DNA from: Bowmanella pacifica
GTDB taxonomy: Bacteria; Pseudomonadota; Gammaproteobacteria; Enterobacterales; Alteromonadaceae
Length of the DNA: 64,000 nt
Assembly: GCF_014645355.1 (NCBI RefSeq)
Contig: NZ_BMLS01000005.1
Location: forward strand, 248,001 to 312,000
Direction of reading: 5' to 3'
Shown here: in pieces, positions 26,743-34,905 of the stretch
How the letters are laid out: each line of letters opens with the position of its first letter
Position numbering within the stretch: the stretch's first letter is position 1
Notes under the pieces: model-generated
What the model was told of the DNA's origin: nothing
Databases searched by the model: none
The model's input: only the letters and a program-made list of their open reading frames with translations
Program-made: the position numbers and the translations under genes

Positions 26743-27159
26743 TTAACTGATATCTGGAGAGATTTTTTCGACTTTGATAATGCGGCTAAACCAATGTGTT
26801 TTGGGGTAGTTGATGCGCAGCGAAAAAATCTCTGTTTGATTAAATACCAGTTGGAACTGGTTTGTCGTGGTTTCGCTGATACTGCTTAGTGCATAGCTGT
26901 TGAGGAAGGGCGTGAAACTATATTTACCAACGACTTTCAATGCATTGCTTATCACAATCACCTCACAACCTTCCTCAAATGGACAATCCCAGTTAACCAG
27001 CAGTAAATAGTAGTCTTTAAGCGCAAATTGCTGCTCGATAACATAGCCTGGAATACGTATGCCCAGATTCTGGCCTTTGTAATACAGCAAGGATGTTTTG
27101 GGCCACGCTTGGTAGTGGCCTTGGTGCTGTTGCAGAGAAAATAAATCGATGGCTAGCAT
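26743..27159 (-). CDS. Hypothetical protein, beta-rich, cytoplasmic
   Basis: A 138-residue protein with no signal peptide or membrane helix and no family I can name. It is beta-strand rich, with a distinctive YYLLLVNWDCPFEEGCEVIVIS segment near residue 50-70. It lies directly downstream of the TetR regulator gene (6 bp between), on the same strand, and is probably co-transcribed with it. Start ATG 27159. Role unknown. Confidence 0.65.
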   Translation of the reverse strand: MLAIDLFSLQQHQGHYQAWPKTSLLYYKGQNLGIRIPGYVIEQQFALKDYYLLLVNWDCPFEEGCEVIVISNALKVVGKYSFTPFLNSYALSSISETTTNQFQLVFNQTEIFSLRINYPKTHWFSRIIKVEKISPDIS

Positions 27160-27165
27160 ACTTGG

Positions 27166-27687
27166 TTAGAGTGCAATCAAGGCCAGTTTGTCACGCAGGT
27201 TAGTGAGCATGGTTTGCTGATTTTGCTGACTATGCAAACCTTCTAGCAGGGTCATAAAGTAGCAATCCATCAGCAAACCGGCGGCGATAGGGTTAAAGTG
27301 ACTGCGGGAAAACAGGGTGTGCTTGAAGGCCTCAAGTTCCGCTTCCAGATCATGCCATTGCCAGATCAGTTCTCTGAATAGCTCGCGGCTGAATTCTTGT
27401 TGTTCAAGGTAAAACTGGTAGAGGTAACAAGCATAGTGCAGCAACCTGTCTTTTGGGTTATCCAGCGTATCGGTCCCACTTGCCAAAGCCAGGGTTTCGT
27501 CCAGTTTGTCCTGTAAACCTTCTTTTAATAATTCCAGCTTAGTGGGGAAGTGAGAAAACACCGTGCCTGTGGCTACCTGGGCGGCCATGGCTATCTGCCG
27601 GGTACTGGTTTGTGCATAGCCTTGTTCAGCAAAGAGTTGCCAGGCGGCAGCCAGAATTTGCTTACGGGTTTGCTGCTTCTTGTCCAT
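27166..27687 (-). CDS. TetR-family transcriptional regulator
   Basis: A 173-residue regulator. The N-terminal helix-turn-helix reads RKQILAAAWQLFAEQGYAQTSTRQIAMAAQVATGTVFSHFPTK, diagnostic of TetR. The C-terminal ligand domain (about 55-173) is divergent. The start is ATG 27687 with GGAAG seven bases upstream; the frame continues to 27750 but that extension runs through the operator. It is divergent from a three-gene operon and separated from it by two near-perfect palindromes, so it probably represses that operon and itself. The inducer is unknown. Confidence 0.88.
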   Translation of the reverse strand: MDKKQQTRKQILAAAWQLFAEQGYAQTSTRQIAMAAQVATGTVFSHFPTKLELLKEGLQDKLDETLALASGTDTLDNPKDRLLHYACYLYQFYLEQQEFSRELFRELIWQWHDLEAELEAFKHTLFSRSHFNPIAAGLLMDCYFMTLLEGLHSQQNQQTMLTNLRDKLALIAL

Positions 27688-27736
27688 CTTTTCTTCCAGA
27701 GCGCCGTCATGCGATTTAACACATTTTATTTGAAAA

Positions 27737-27772
27737 TTGAGCGCGCTCAAAATATATTAATGAGCGCGCTCA
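27737..27772. promoter_or_regulatory. Double palindromic operator, TetR-regulator site
   Basis: TTGAGCGCGCTCAA (27737-27750) and TGAGCGCGCTCA (27761-27772) are perfect palindromes whose centres are 23 bp apart. They sit between the TetR gene and the divergent operon, 15-100 bp from both starts. The flanks (TTGAAA and TTTCAA) extend the symmetry over about 46 bp. They are likely binding sites for the adjacent regulator. Confidence 0.75.
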
Positions 27773-27789
27773 ATTTCAAGGTGAAGATG

Positions 27790-28011
27790 ATGAAAGCATT
27801 CTGTGTTCGTATTCTGGGTTATGGCCTGTTCCTGCCATTTTTATTCTTCTACAGCTACATTCTTGGTCCGGTGTTAAAGGCCGTTCTGCTGCCTGGCGGG
27901 TTGATGTTGTTATTCTTGATTCAGGGCTGGAAAGACGGGGTTATTCCGTTTCTGGCCTGCATGAAAAAAAACACATCACCAACAAATACTGTGGTACAAA
28001 CAAAGCGTTGA
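27790..28011 (+). CDS. Small two-helix membrane protein
   Basis: A 73-residue protein, first in the operon divergent from tetR. Two hydrophobic helices (about 6-25 and 28-46, ILGYGLFLPFLFFYSYI and VLLPGGLMLLFLI) are followed by a short basic tail. The start is ATG 27790 with AAGGTGA five bases upstream; the longer open frame runs through the regulator gene and operator. No family recognised. Probably an envelope component controlled by the TetR regulator. Confidence 0.6.
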   Translation: MKAFCVRILGYGLFLPFLFFYSYILGPVLKAVLLPGGLMLLFLIQGWKDGVIPFLACMKKNTSPTNTVVQTKR

Positions 28012-28033
28012 GCCAAATGGAGGGTAAGCAGCA

Positions 28034-28495
28034 ATGACCATGAACAAGAATGGATTACTTATCGCGGCTGGCTGTGCCAGTTTACTTGCTGTGCTTACCC
28101 ATGTGGCGGTGATCTTGGGTGGGCCAGATTGGTATCGCTTTTTTGGTGCCGGTGAGCAAATGGCACAAATGGCCGAGCAAGGCAGTAGCTACCCGGCGCT
28201 GGTAACCTTAGTTATCAGCGCGGTGCTGGGAGCTTGGGGCGCTTACGCTTTTAGTGCCGCCGGCCTGATTCGCCATTTACCCTTATTGCGTACCGCCATG
28301 TGTTTAATCAGTTTTGTTTACCTGTTTCGCGGACTTTATGGGCTGGTTGTATGGGCGGTAGATGACTATAAGTTCTTTGAACAGGTGATGGAACGCCCGG
28401 TGTTTATGCTGGTGAGTTCACTTATTTGTCTGGCTATCGGCGGCTTATATTCCTTCGGTCTGTTTAGACAATGGCCTTATTTGGAAAGACGATAG
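28034..28495 (+). CDS. Four-helix membrane protein, unknown function
   Basis: A 153-residue polytopic protein with about four hydrophobic helices (about 7-30, 55-80, 85-110, 125-145), and GGPDWYRFFGAGEQMA between the first two. It looks like a small conserved hypothetical membrane protein family of marine gammaproteobacteria, but I cannot name it. Second gene of the TetR-divergent operon: 22 bp after the first gene, GGAGGG ribosome site, 12 bp before the flavoprotein gene. Confidence 0.7.
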   Translation: MTMNKNGLLIAAGCASLLAVLTHVAVILGGPDWYRFFGAGEQMAQMAEQGSSYPALVTLVISAVLGAWGAYAFSAAGLIRHLPLLRTAMCLISFVYLFRGLYGLVVWAVDDYKFFEQVMERPVFMLVSSLICLAIGGLYSFGLFRQWPYLERR

Positions 28496-28507
28496 AGAGA
28501 AACAAAA

Positions 28508-28993
28508 ATGGATATTCATCAGGACTGGCCGCAGATAAGACGGATGTTTGCCCGCAGTTTTAGTTCTTCCTCCCATTATGCCATTGCCAGCATAGGGGAG
28601 GATGGCCTGCCGCATGTTACGCCTATTGGCTCTTTGATACTCACCGAGCCAGGTAAGGGCGTGTTCTTTGAGAAGTTTACCCGACAGTTACCTCTCAATC
28701 TCAGTCACAACGCTAATATTTGTGTGCTGGCGGTGAACAGTGGACGCTGGTTCTGGTTGAAGTCGCTGCTCAGAGGTGGCTTTGATAACTGGCCGGCATT
28801 AAGGTTGAAAGGGCAGGCGGGGGAGCGCAGAGAGGCCAGCGAAGAAGAATGTCAGCGCTGGTTTAAACGGGTAAATATGCTGTCCTTTACCAAGGGCTAT
28901 GATTTGATGTGGAAAGACATGTGCCAGGTTAGGGAATTGCACTTTCATACGGTGGAGCCGGTTAAGCTTGGTGCCATGACCCAAAAGCTTTAA
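28508..28993 (+). CDS. Pyridoxamine 5'-phosphate oxidase-like FMN-binding protein
   Basis: A 161-residue split-barrel protein. The N-terminal half (HYAIASIGEDGLPHVTPIGSLIL, then VFFEKFTRQLPLNLSHNANICVLAV) matches PNPOx-like domains that bind FMN or F420 and reduce small molecules. The residues that define true PdxH are not evident, so a pyridoxal role is not implied. Last gene of the TetR-controlled operon, so a redox or detoxification role is plausible (inference). The start is ATG 28508 after GAGAGAAAC. Confidence 0.75.
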   Translation: MDIHQDWPQIRRMFARSFSSSSHYAIASIGEDGLPHVTPIGSLILTEPGKGVFFEKFTRQLPLNLSHNANICVLAVNSGRWFWLKSLLRGGFDNWPALRLKGQAGERREASEEECQRWFKRVNMLSFTKGYDLMWKDMCQVRELHFHTVEPVKLGAMTQKL

Positions 28994-29046
28994 ACCGGCT
29001 TTTCAACTTCTTTTCCAGGATGATGAATTGACAGGTTATCGTCCTG

Positions 29047-29074
29047 GGCGCGGCTGTATAGCAACAGTCGCGCC
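29047..29074. terminator. Possible bidirectional terminator hairpin
   Basis: GGCGCGGCTGT and ACAGTCGCGCC form an 11-bp stem with one G-U pair and a six-base loop between convergent genes. No T run on either strand, so the call is weak. Confidence 0.4.
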
Positions 29075-29095
29075 TATTCATCCTGTGACTTGGCC

Positions 29096-30418
29096 CTACA
29101 GGCGTATAATCAATACCTTACCCGGATCAATGCGATCGCCATTCAGGTTATTCCAGTTTTTTAGCTGTTCAAGCTTAACGCCGTGGCGACGGGCTATTTT
29201 CCATAAACTATCACCACGTTGTACCTGGTATTGCACGGTACTGGCAACGTCGGTAGCCGTGGCGGCGCTGGCGGGTACCGGCAGCAGTAGGGTTTTACCG
29301 GCCCGGATCCTGTTACTCTTCAGTTGATTCAAGAACTTAATATCTTCGATCCTCAACTCATAGCGTTTGGCTATGACACTCAGACTGTCACCCGGTTGAA
29401 TACGATATTTCAGCCAGTCGTAGTTTTCCATGGGCGGCAGCTTATCCAATTGGCTGGCAAACAAGGCTTGCTTGTCGGCCGGGATCAATAAGTGGTTTGC
29501 CCCTCTGGCCATGGCTGGAAAGCGTTTGTGGCCAGGGTTAAGCCTGGCTAACTGTTGATTGGTGATGCCGGTAAGGCTGGCAACAACGCTGAGATCTAAG
29601 GGTTGTGACAGCTCAACCAGCGTAACCGCTTGTTGATTTGGGATAGGGGGGAAATGCATGCCGTAAGATTCGGCGTTCTTCAAAAGTGCCGCAGCGGCCA
29701 ACAACTTTGGGACATAGCGGCGGGTTTCTCTGGGCAGATCCAGGGCAAAAAATTCGGTGGACTTACCCTGGCGTTTGTTCTTTTCAATGGCTCTGGCCAC
29801 CCGGCCTTCGCCAGCATTGTATGCGGCGAGCGCATGCAACCAGTTACCATCAAAACGCTGTTGTAAATAGTCAAAGAAGTCTAATGCCGCTTTTGTGGAG
29901 TCCACCACATCCAAACGGCCGTCATACCACCAGTTAATATCAATATCATTATGTTTGGCAATCAAGGGGGTTAATTGCCATAAGCCACAGGCGCGCTCAC
30001 TGGAGCAGGCCTTAATATTAAAATCACTTTCAAATAGGGGGATCAGGGCCAGTTCCAGTGGGAAGCCTCGTTCTTCTACTTGTTCAACAATGTGCAACAA
30101 GAACGGGGTGGCACGCTGACTGATCACCTGCATATAGTTGGGATGCTGCAGGTACCAATCGATACGGGCCTTTACTTTGGGGTGTGGCGACGTTGGCATC
30201 TGCATTTGCATGCGGATACGTTGCCACACATCGTCCACTTCTGCCGGACCGAGTACCACGGTCTCGGGCTGGGTAACTACAGGAGTTTGAGCCGGGGGGA
30301 GGACCAGAGGTGCAGGCGTATTGGTTTGTACGACAGGCTCGTTTGCTATTTCGGTGCTTTGACAGCCGGCCAACAGCCAGCCCATGCAGCCAAGAAGAGT
30401 TAAGCGTTTGATTAACAT
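29096..30418 (-). CDS. MltD-like membrane-bound lytic transglycosylase with two LysM domains
   Basis: A 440-residue lipoprotein (lipobox LLAGC, Cys19). The SLT domain carries the catalytic Glu130 in LALIPLFESDFN and the family segments ACGLWQLTPLIAK, WWYDGRLDV, LHALAAYNAGEGRV and ALDLPRETRRYVPKLLAA. Two C-terminal LysM repeats bind peptidoglycan (YRIQPGDSLSVIAKRYELR and YQVQRGDSLWKIARRHGVK). It cleaves the MurNAc-GlcNAc bond, producing anhydro-muropeptides. A longer paralogue is encoded at 60559-62217. LIESAF-type motif here reads LFESDF. Start ATG 30418. Monocistronic. Confidence 0.9.
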   Translation of the reverse strand: MLIKRLTLLGCMGWLLAGCQSTEIANEPVVQTNTPAPLVLPPAQTPVVTQPETVVLGPAEVDDVWQRIRMQMQMPTSPHPKVKARIDWYLQHPNYMQVISQRATPFLLHIVEQVEERGFPLELALIPLFESDFNIKACSSERACGLWQLTPLIAKHNDIDINWWYDGRLDVVDSTKAALDFFDYLQQRFDGNWLHALAAYNAGEGRVARAIEKNKRQGKSTEFFALDLPRETRRYVPKLLAAAALLKNAESYGMHFPPIPNQQAVTLVELSQPLDLSVVASLTGITNQQLARLNPGHKRFPAMARGANHLLIPADKQALFASQLDKLPPMENYDWLKYRIQPGDSLSVIAKRYELRIEDIKFLNQLKSNRIRAGKTLLLPVPASAATATDVASTVQYQVQRGDSLWKIARRHGVKLEQLKNWNNLNGDRIDPGKVLIIRL

Positions 30419-30756
30419 CAGAATTCCATACCGCTTTAAAAACGCGAAGGGCGGACTATAGCATGGCTTTACTGCTTAACTGAATACTGAAAAAGGGCTG
30501 GCAATACCCGCTTATATCTGTGTTTTTCCCCTGACTTTATTCATAACATTATGATGTTAAAAACAAAAGTCAGGGGTGTTTGTGTTAACGCTGCTAAATG
30601 GAGGTTCGACTTTTTACATTTTGTTGCAGTCGCGTTGATTATTTATGCACTGGGTATGTCGCGGTGGACTACCATGGCTTAGCAAGGCGCCAGGGTAGAC
30701 AGATAAAGCCTGGCGGCTTCACAATAGCCAGATAATAAAACAAGCAGGAGGTGCGC
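30419..30756. other. Intergenic region with a spaced inverted repeat
   Basis: A 338-bp stretch upstream of both divergent genes (mltD paralogue and SDR). CCCCTGACTTT (30528-30538) and AAAGTCAGGGG (30566-30576) are perfect inverted arms separated by 27 bp of AT-rich sequence, close to a small CATAACATTATG near-palindrome. No gene seen. The arms may be a regulator-binding pair or an RNA hairpin. Confidence 0.5.
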
Positions 30757-31503
30757 TTGCGTCCTATCGCATTAATTACCGGTGCCAGCCGGGGAATCGG
30801 GGCGGCGACCGCCAGAGTACTGACCGAACAGGGCTATGATCTTTGCCTTAACTACCGAAAGGAAGCGTCACTGGCAGAGGCGCTGGCGACAGAGCTGCGG
30901 GATAAAGGTGCACAAGTGTTAACCGTGCGGGCAGATGTGGCCGATGAGGCGCAGGTAGTGGCCATGTTTACGCAAATTGATCAGCAACTAGGCCCTATCA
31001 AGGTGCTGGTCAATAACGTGGGGGTGCTTAAAACCCAAAGTAAACTGGTGGATATGGACGCGGCCCGTATTAATCATATTCTAACCACAAACGTAACCAG
31101 CGCCTTTATATGCTGTCGCGAAGCGGTTAAGCGTATGTCCAGCGAGTTTGGCGGAAAAGGCGGTGCCATCGTCAATGTGTCATCAGCCGCCTCAAAATAC
31201 GGCTCACCCAACGAATATGTAGATTATGCTGCCAGCAAAGGTGCCATGGACACACTCACTGTGGGGCTGGCCGCAGAGGTGGCGGGGCAGGGGATTCGCG
31301 TGAATGCCGTGAGACCTGGGTTTATCGACACCGATATTCATGCCGATGGCGGCGAGCCAAACCGTCTTGAGCGGCTAAAAAATGCCATTCCGTTAAAGCG
31401 TGGTGGGCAGGCCGTCGAAGTGGCGGAGGTGATCGCGTTTTTGCTAAGTGAACGTGCCGCTTACATGACGGGGAGTTTATTGGACGTGGCTGGCGGACGC
31501 TAA
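30757..31503 (+). CDS. SDR-family NAD(P)-dependent oxidoreductase
   Basis: A 248-residue classical short-chain dehydrogenase. Rossmann motif TGASRGIGAATARVL at residues 8-22 (TGxxxGIG), NNVG at about 88-91, catalytic Ser of VSSAASKYG and the YxxxK in YVDYAASKGAM, then RPGFIDTDIHADGG. The end, LLSERAAYMTGSLLDVAGGR, is the family terminus. Resembles FabG-like 3-oxoacyl reductases, but the substrate cannot be set. The frame begins at GTG 30751, which sits directly on AGGAGG; TTG 30757 has proper spacing and a family-typical MRPIALITGA start, so I use it. Confidence 0.88.
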   Translation: MRPIALITGASRGIGAATARVLTEQGYDLCLNYRKEASLAEALATELRDKGAQVLTVRADVADEAQVVAMFTQIDQQLGPIKVLVNNVGVLKTQSKLVDMDAARINHILTTNVTSAFICCREAVKRMSSEFGGKGGAIVNVSSAASKYGSPNEYVDYAASKGAMDTLTVGLAAEVAGQGIRVNAVRPGFIDTDIHADGGEPNRLERLKNAIPLKRGGQAVEVAEVIAFLLSERAAYMTGSLLDVAGGR

Positions 31504-31517
31504 GCCTAGGTGGACAG

Positions 31518-31541
31518 TGCGCAGGCCGCTTAGCCTGCGCA
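31518..31541. terminator. Terminator between the SDR and DUF3360 genes
   Basis: TGCGCAGGC and GCCTGCGCA form a perfect 9-bp stem with a six-base loop, then TTTACA. It lies between convergent stops and probably serves both. Confidence 0.65.
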
Positions 31542-31551
31542 TTTACATAGG

Positions 31552-33024
31552 TTAGCCGTGTGCGAATGAGCTAACCAGTGGCGGAATACCGGGGAACATA
31601 CCGATGGCCGCCATAACGGCACATAATATGGCAAAGGTAATGCCCGGGATAATCCAGCGTCCGGCATGGCCAAGGGCTTTTCCCCGTTCCTTACAACCGA
31701 TCAGACCCAGATTATCCAGCAGCACCGTCAGCGACCAGCCAAATACCGGGTTAACCAGCGCCGAGGAGAAAATTACAATCCCGGCTGACTGGGTGGTTTT
31801 ACCTTCACGGGTCATTTGCATACCCGCTTCTAGCAGCGGCAAAAACACACCAACAATCAGTGCAACACTCAGTACCGGTGGCCATACCGCCAAGTCCATG
31901 GGGTAACCCCAAAGTGCTGCAATCACACAGAGTAAGCCGGTTAAAATGGCGCCGCCGGCGATGGGGCGGCGGGCAATGGCCGCTGGCACAATATAGGTTC
32001 CCCAGGAGGAAGCCAGGTTAGCGCCGCCCAAAGCACTGCCGACAATCTGTCTGGCCGAGGCAGACAGCATAGTGTCGTCAATATTCATCAGCACTTTGTC
32101 GGTTTTTTTCGGGTAACTCAGTTGCTGAAATACCCTATGCCCCAGAAAGTCCGGTGACCACATGGCTACAGCCAGCACTGCGAAGGGCGCTACCGCAATA
32201 AAGTTTTGCAGGTTAGGTAAGCCCAGTTGCCAGCCGGTGTCTTCACCCCACCAGTAGGCCGGGGACATATTGGGAATGCTGGGGCTGGTGGTAAATTCGA
32301 AAGGGGCGCCCAGAGCAAAGGCAATCACCGCCGCCAGACAGGAGCCCAGCGGAATGGCTAACCAGCGCATTTTGATATGTTCAAGCCAGGCGTACATCAA
32401 TATGGTGCACAAAATCACCACAAAGGCGATATAGGCCATATCGAAGCTTTCCGCCCAGTTGTATAGCTTGGTTATCTGCGAGGTAATACCGATAAAGCCG
32501 AGGTAGAGTAGCAGGCCCCCACAGACCCCGTTACTGGTCAGCTTGGCCAGCAAACTGCCGCCCTTGGTTATGCCGAGAATAAAGCCGAACACCCCTATTA
32601 GTATTCCCAGCGCCATAGGGTGACCGCCGGATGCGACAATCAAAGGCACTAAGGGGATCAGTGGGCCATGAGTACCGGCCAGGTTGGCATTAGGGTTTAA
32701 AAAACCGGAAATCAGGATCACGAACAATACCGCCGCGATCAGCATTTCAAAACGGGCATTCTCAATGACAAATTCCTGAGACAAGCCTAGCGGTGCGGCA
32801 AATGCGCCCACCACGGCGGCCACCATAACAATTTTGCCGATAGTGGCTGCCATGGCCGGCACAAAGTCTTCAAACTCAATACGATAGTCCCGAAAGGGCA
32901 GGTTAGGCCGCCAGCGGCGGGGTGCCATAATTTGCAGTTCATGCTCTAAGTATTCGCTGCGGGAAGAAAATGCGGAGCTGGGTTTATGCCGCGATTGATA
33001 AGACGTACTACTGCTATCCGTCAT
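31552..33024 (-). CDS. DUF3360-family inner-membrane permease-like protein
   Basis: A 490-residue polytopic protein with about 12 hydrophobic helices after a 60-residue soluble N-terminus. It resembles DUF3360 proteins of Vibrio and Shewanella, distant members of the UraA/SulP (SLC23/26) permease fold: AGTHGPLIPLVPLIVASGGHPMALG in the first repeat half and SASARQIVGSALGGANLASSWGTYIVPAAIARRP in the second, where such folds place the half-helix binding site. The family function is not established; a substrate-proton or anion transporter is plausible. Start ATG 33024. Monocistronic. Confidence 0.85.
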   Translation of the reverse strand: MTDSSSTSYQSRHKPSSAFSSRSEYLEHELQIMAPRRWRPNLPFRDYRIEFEDFVPAMAATIGKIVMVAAVVGAFAAPLGLSQEFVIENARFEMLIAAVLFVILISGFLNPNANLAGTHGPLIPLVPLIVASGGHPMALGILIGVFGFILGITKGGSLLAKLTSNGVCGGLLLYLGFIGITSQITKLYNWAESFDMAYIAFVVILCTILMYAWLEHIKMRWLAIPLGSCLAAVIAFALGAPFEFTTSPSIPNMSPAYWWGEDTGWQLGLPNLQNFIAVAPFAVLAVAMWSPDFLGHRVFQQLSYPKKTDKVLMNIDDTMLSASARQIVGSALGGANLASSWGTYIVPAAIARRPIAGGAILTGLLCVIAALWGYPMDLAVWPPVLSVALIVGVFLPLLEAGMQMTREGKTTQSAGIVIFSSALVNPVFGWSLTVLLDNLGLIGCKERGKALGHAGRWIIPGITFAILCAVMAAIGMFPGIPPLVSSFAHG

Positions 33025-33207
33025 GAAAGCATGCCCTCTGAGAAAAAGAGGGCAGTCTAGAAAGTGAAGCAGGCCAGGACAATCAGACCTTCGGTGTAGG
33101 CTGGCCAGAAATATCGGTTATTCCTGGAGTTGACGATAGGTGTGTTCAGTAGCCTGCGAGCGTCTTCTTATTCAGCCAGGTTTGAGGTATATGTGCTGTT
33201 GTTACTT

Positions 33208-33822
33208 TTATCGTGGCCAGGGCTGGGCCCAGGCCGGCAATTGCATTAGCTTGTTTAACCAGCTCAGAATATGCGGATAATCCCGCATCGGCATATGTGA
33301 CTCCTGCCAGTAGCGTGCCATGGAAGCGAGCTGAAAATCGGCAATGGTGAGGCGCCCGCAGGCCACATAGTCCCGGCCCTTTAGGTGCTGCTCCAACACT
33401 CCCGCGTATTTATGCAAGAGCGGTAAGCTCGCCTCAATGGCTTGCGGGTCTGGCTGACCCAAGTTAAAGGTAGGTTTGACGATATATTCAAAGTAACAAC
33501 TGCCCACGGCTTCCATCCAGTGGCAGTCATTCCAGGACAACCACTTAATTACCTCCACCTGTTCTGCTGGGTTGTTAGCTGGCCACATATCCGAACCGGC
33601 CTTTTGGCATAAATACACCATAATGGCCGAGGCTTCCCACAACACTGTTTCGCCATCCACCAGGGTTGGCGCTTTCTTATTCGGATTCAGCTTGGCGTAG
33701 TCTTGGGTTTTTAAACTGCCATCGGTGGGGTCAAGGTGAATAAATTCAGCCTGCACACCTAAATGTTTGCAAAGGGCCAATACCCGCAGTGGGGCCTGGG
33801 CTTTAATCCAGTAAATTTGCAT
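33208..33822 (-). CDS. Glutathione S-transferase family protein
   Basis: A 204-residue GST. The N-terminal thioredoxin-like half (PLRVLALCKHLGVQAEFIHLD, NPNKKAPTLVDGETVLWEASAIMVYL) holds the cis-Pro PTLVDG and the ESxAI glutathione-binding motif, here EASAI. The C-terminal helical half contains GRDYVACGRLTIADFQLASM, where TIADF matches the conserved N-capping box. The usual N-terminal Ser/Tyr/Cys catalytic residue is not obvious (WIKAQAP), so conjugating activity is uncertain. Start ATG 33822, RBS AGGAGAA. Upstream a TTG-initiated 83-codon frame at 33759-34010 overlaps it and is not supported. Confidence 0.85.
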   Translation of the reverse strand: MQIYWIKAQAPLRVLALCKHLGVQAEFIHLDPTDGSLKTQDYAKLNPNKKAPTLVDGETVLWEASAIMVYLCQKAGSDMWPANNPAEQVEVIKWLSWNDCHWMEAVGSCYFEYIVKPTFNLGQPDPQAIEASLPLLHKYAGVLEQHLKGRDYVACGRLTIADFQLASMARYWQESHMPMRDYPHILSWLNKLMQLPAWAQPWPR

Positions 33823-34021
33823 GGTTCTTCTCCTGTTGGTTTTTTACTGGTCGTTTCGCGGTGGGGGATTTCGACATAAGCCGATGGCTGATAAAAAAGG
33901 TGCTTAACCACACCGGGTATCGCTTGATTGACCCAGGGGTAACGCAGCAAAACTAACAAGAACACATAAATTTCAAAGGTGCTGGAAGGTATCCAGGCCC
34001 AGTGCTGCAATTAGATGGGAT

Positions 34022-34804
34022 TCAGGCCTGGCCCAGGCGGCGAAAACGCTCGGGGCTGGTGCCGGCAATTTTCTGAAACATCACAATAAAGGCCGAAGAC
34101 GAGCTATAGCCCATATCCAGTGCCACATCCTGAATGCTTTTACCTTGCTCCAGCAGCGACGCGGCGTGCAAAAAGCGTAAGCGTTGCCGCCATTCGCTAA
34201 ATGACATGCCCAGTTCTTGCTTACAGCGCCGCGATAAGGTTCTTTCCGTGGTAAATACCCGGCTGGCCCAGACCGCCAGCGGAGTGTTATCGGCAGGGTT
34301 CTGCTCCAGCTCCTGCAGTATTGGCGAAAGGTACTTATCTTCGCTGCTGGGCAAGTAGGTTTGCTGAATGGGTGCTTGCAATAACTGATCGATCAGCACC
34401 TGACATAGCCTCAAGTCTTGCTCTGTGGCCGGGATATACTGTTTTCGGCGATAAAAGTCTTCAACAATAGCGCGAAAGATGGCGCTAACCGACAGCAGGC
34501 ATGGATGCTGGGGCAGGGCGCTGCACCAATCGGCTTTAATATCCATCAGCCGGCACTGGGCCAGTGCCCGGTTGGAACAGGAATGCTCCAAGCCTGCCGG
34601 TGCCCACAATACAAACTCAGGCGGGGCCAAAAAACGCTGGCCGGCCACATTCAATACCATAATGCCCGAGGTGACCCACATCAGTTGCCCCCAGCTATGG
34701 CGATGCGGTTTAAACTCGGTTCTGACTTTAAATTCCTCGCAGCGAAACTGCATAGGGTTAGGCGGGGCAATCAAGCTTTCAGCCAGTTGTCGTACCTGGG
34801 GCAT
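34022..34804 (-). CDS. AraC-family transcriptional regulator
   Basis: A 260-residue regulator with an N-terminal cupin-like sensory domain (about 15-100, FKPHRHSWGQLMWVTSGIMVLNVAGQRFLAPPEFVLWAPAGLEHS) and a C-terminal double helix-turn-helix (about 165-255, TPLAVWASRVFTTERTLSRRCKQELGMSFSEWRQRLRFLHA and QDVALDMGYSSSSAFIVMFQKIAGTSPERFRR). Cupin-type AraC regulators usually respond to small metabolites. It is divergent from the EamA exporter gene with 101 bp between and likely controls it. The start is ATG 34804; the frame continues to 34867. Confidence 0.9.
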   Translation of the reverse strand: MPQVRQLAESLIAPPNPMQFRCEEFKVRTEFKPHRHSWGQLMWVTSGIMVLNVAGQRFLAPPEFVLWAPAGLEHSCSNRALAQCRLMDIKADWCSALPQHPCLLSVSAIFRAIVEDFYRRKQYIPATEQDLRLCQVLIDQLLQAPIQQTYLPSSEDKYLSPILQELEQNPADNTPLAVWASRVFTTERTLSRRCKQELGMSFSEWRQRLRFLHAASLLEQGKSIQDVALDMGYSSSSAFIVMFQKIAGTSPERFRRLGQA

Positions 34805-34905
34805 AGCATCTTGTCTGGTTTGAACTGAATATTGTCTGATTATCGATATATGTAACGAATAAGACAAGCGTACACTATCACCTCCTATTTCCCTGGGGTT
34901 TTCCT

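Noticed and set aside
33759-34010. 83-codon minus-strand frame upstream of the GST gene
   Set aside because: TTG start, no ribosome site, overlaps the GST by 64 bp; a small real peptide cannot be fully excluded.
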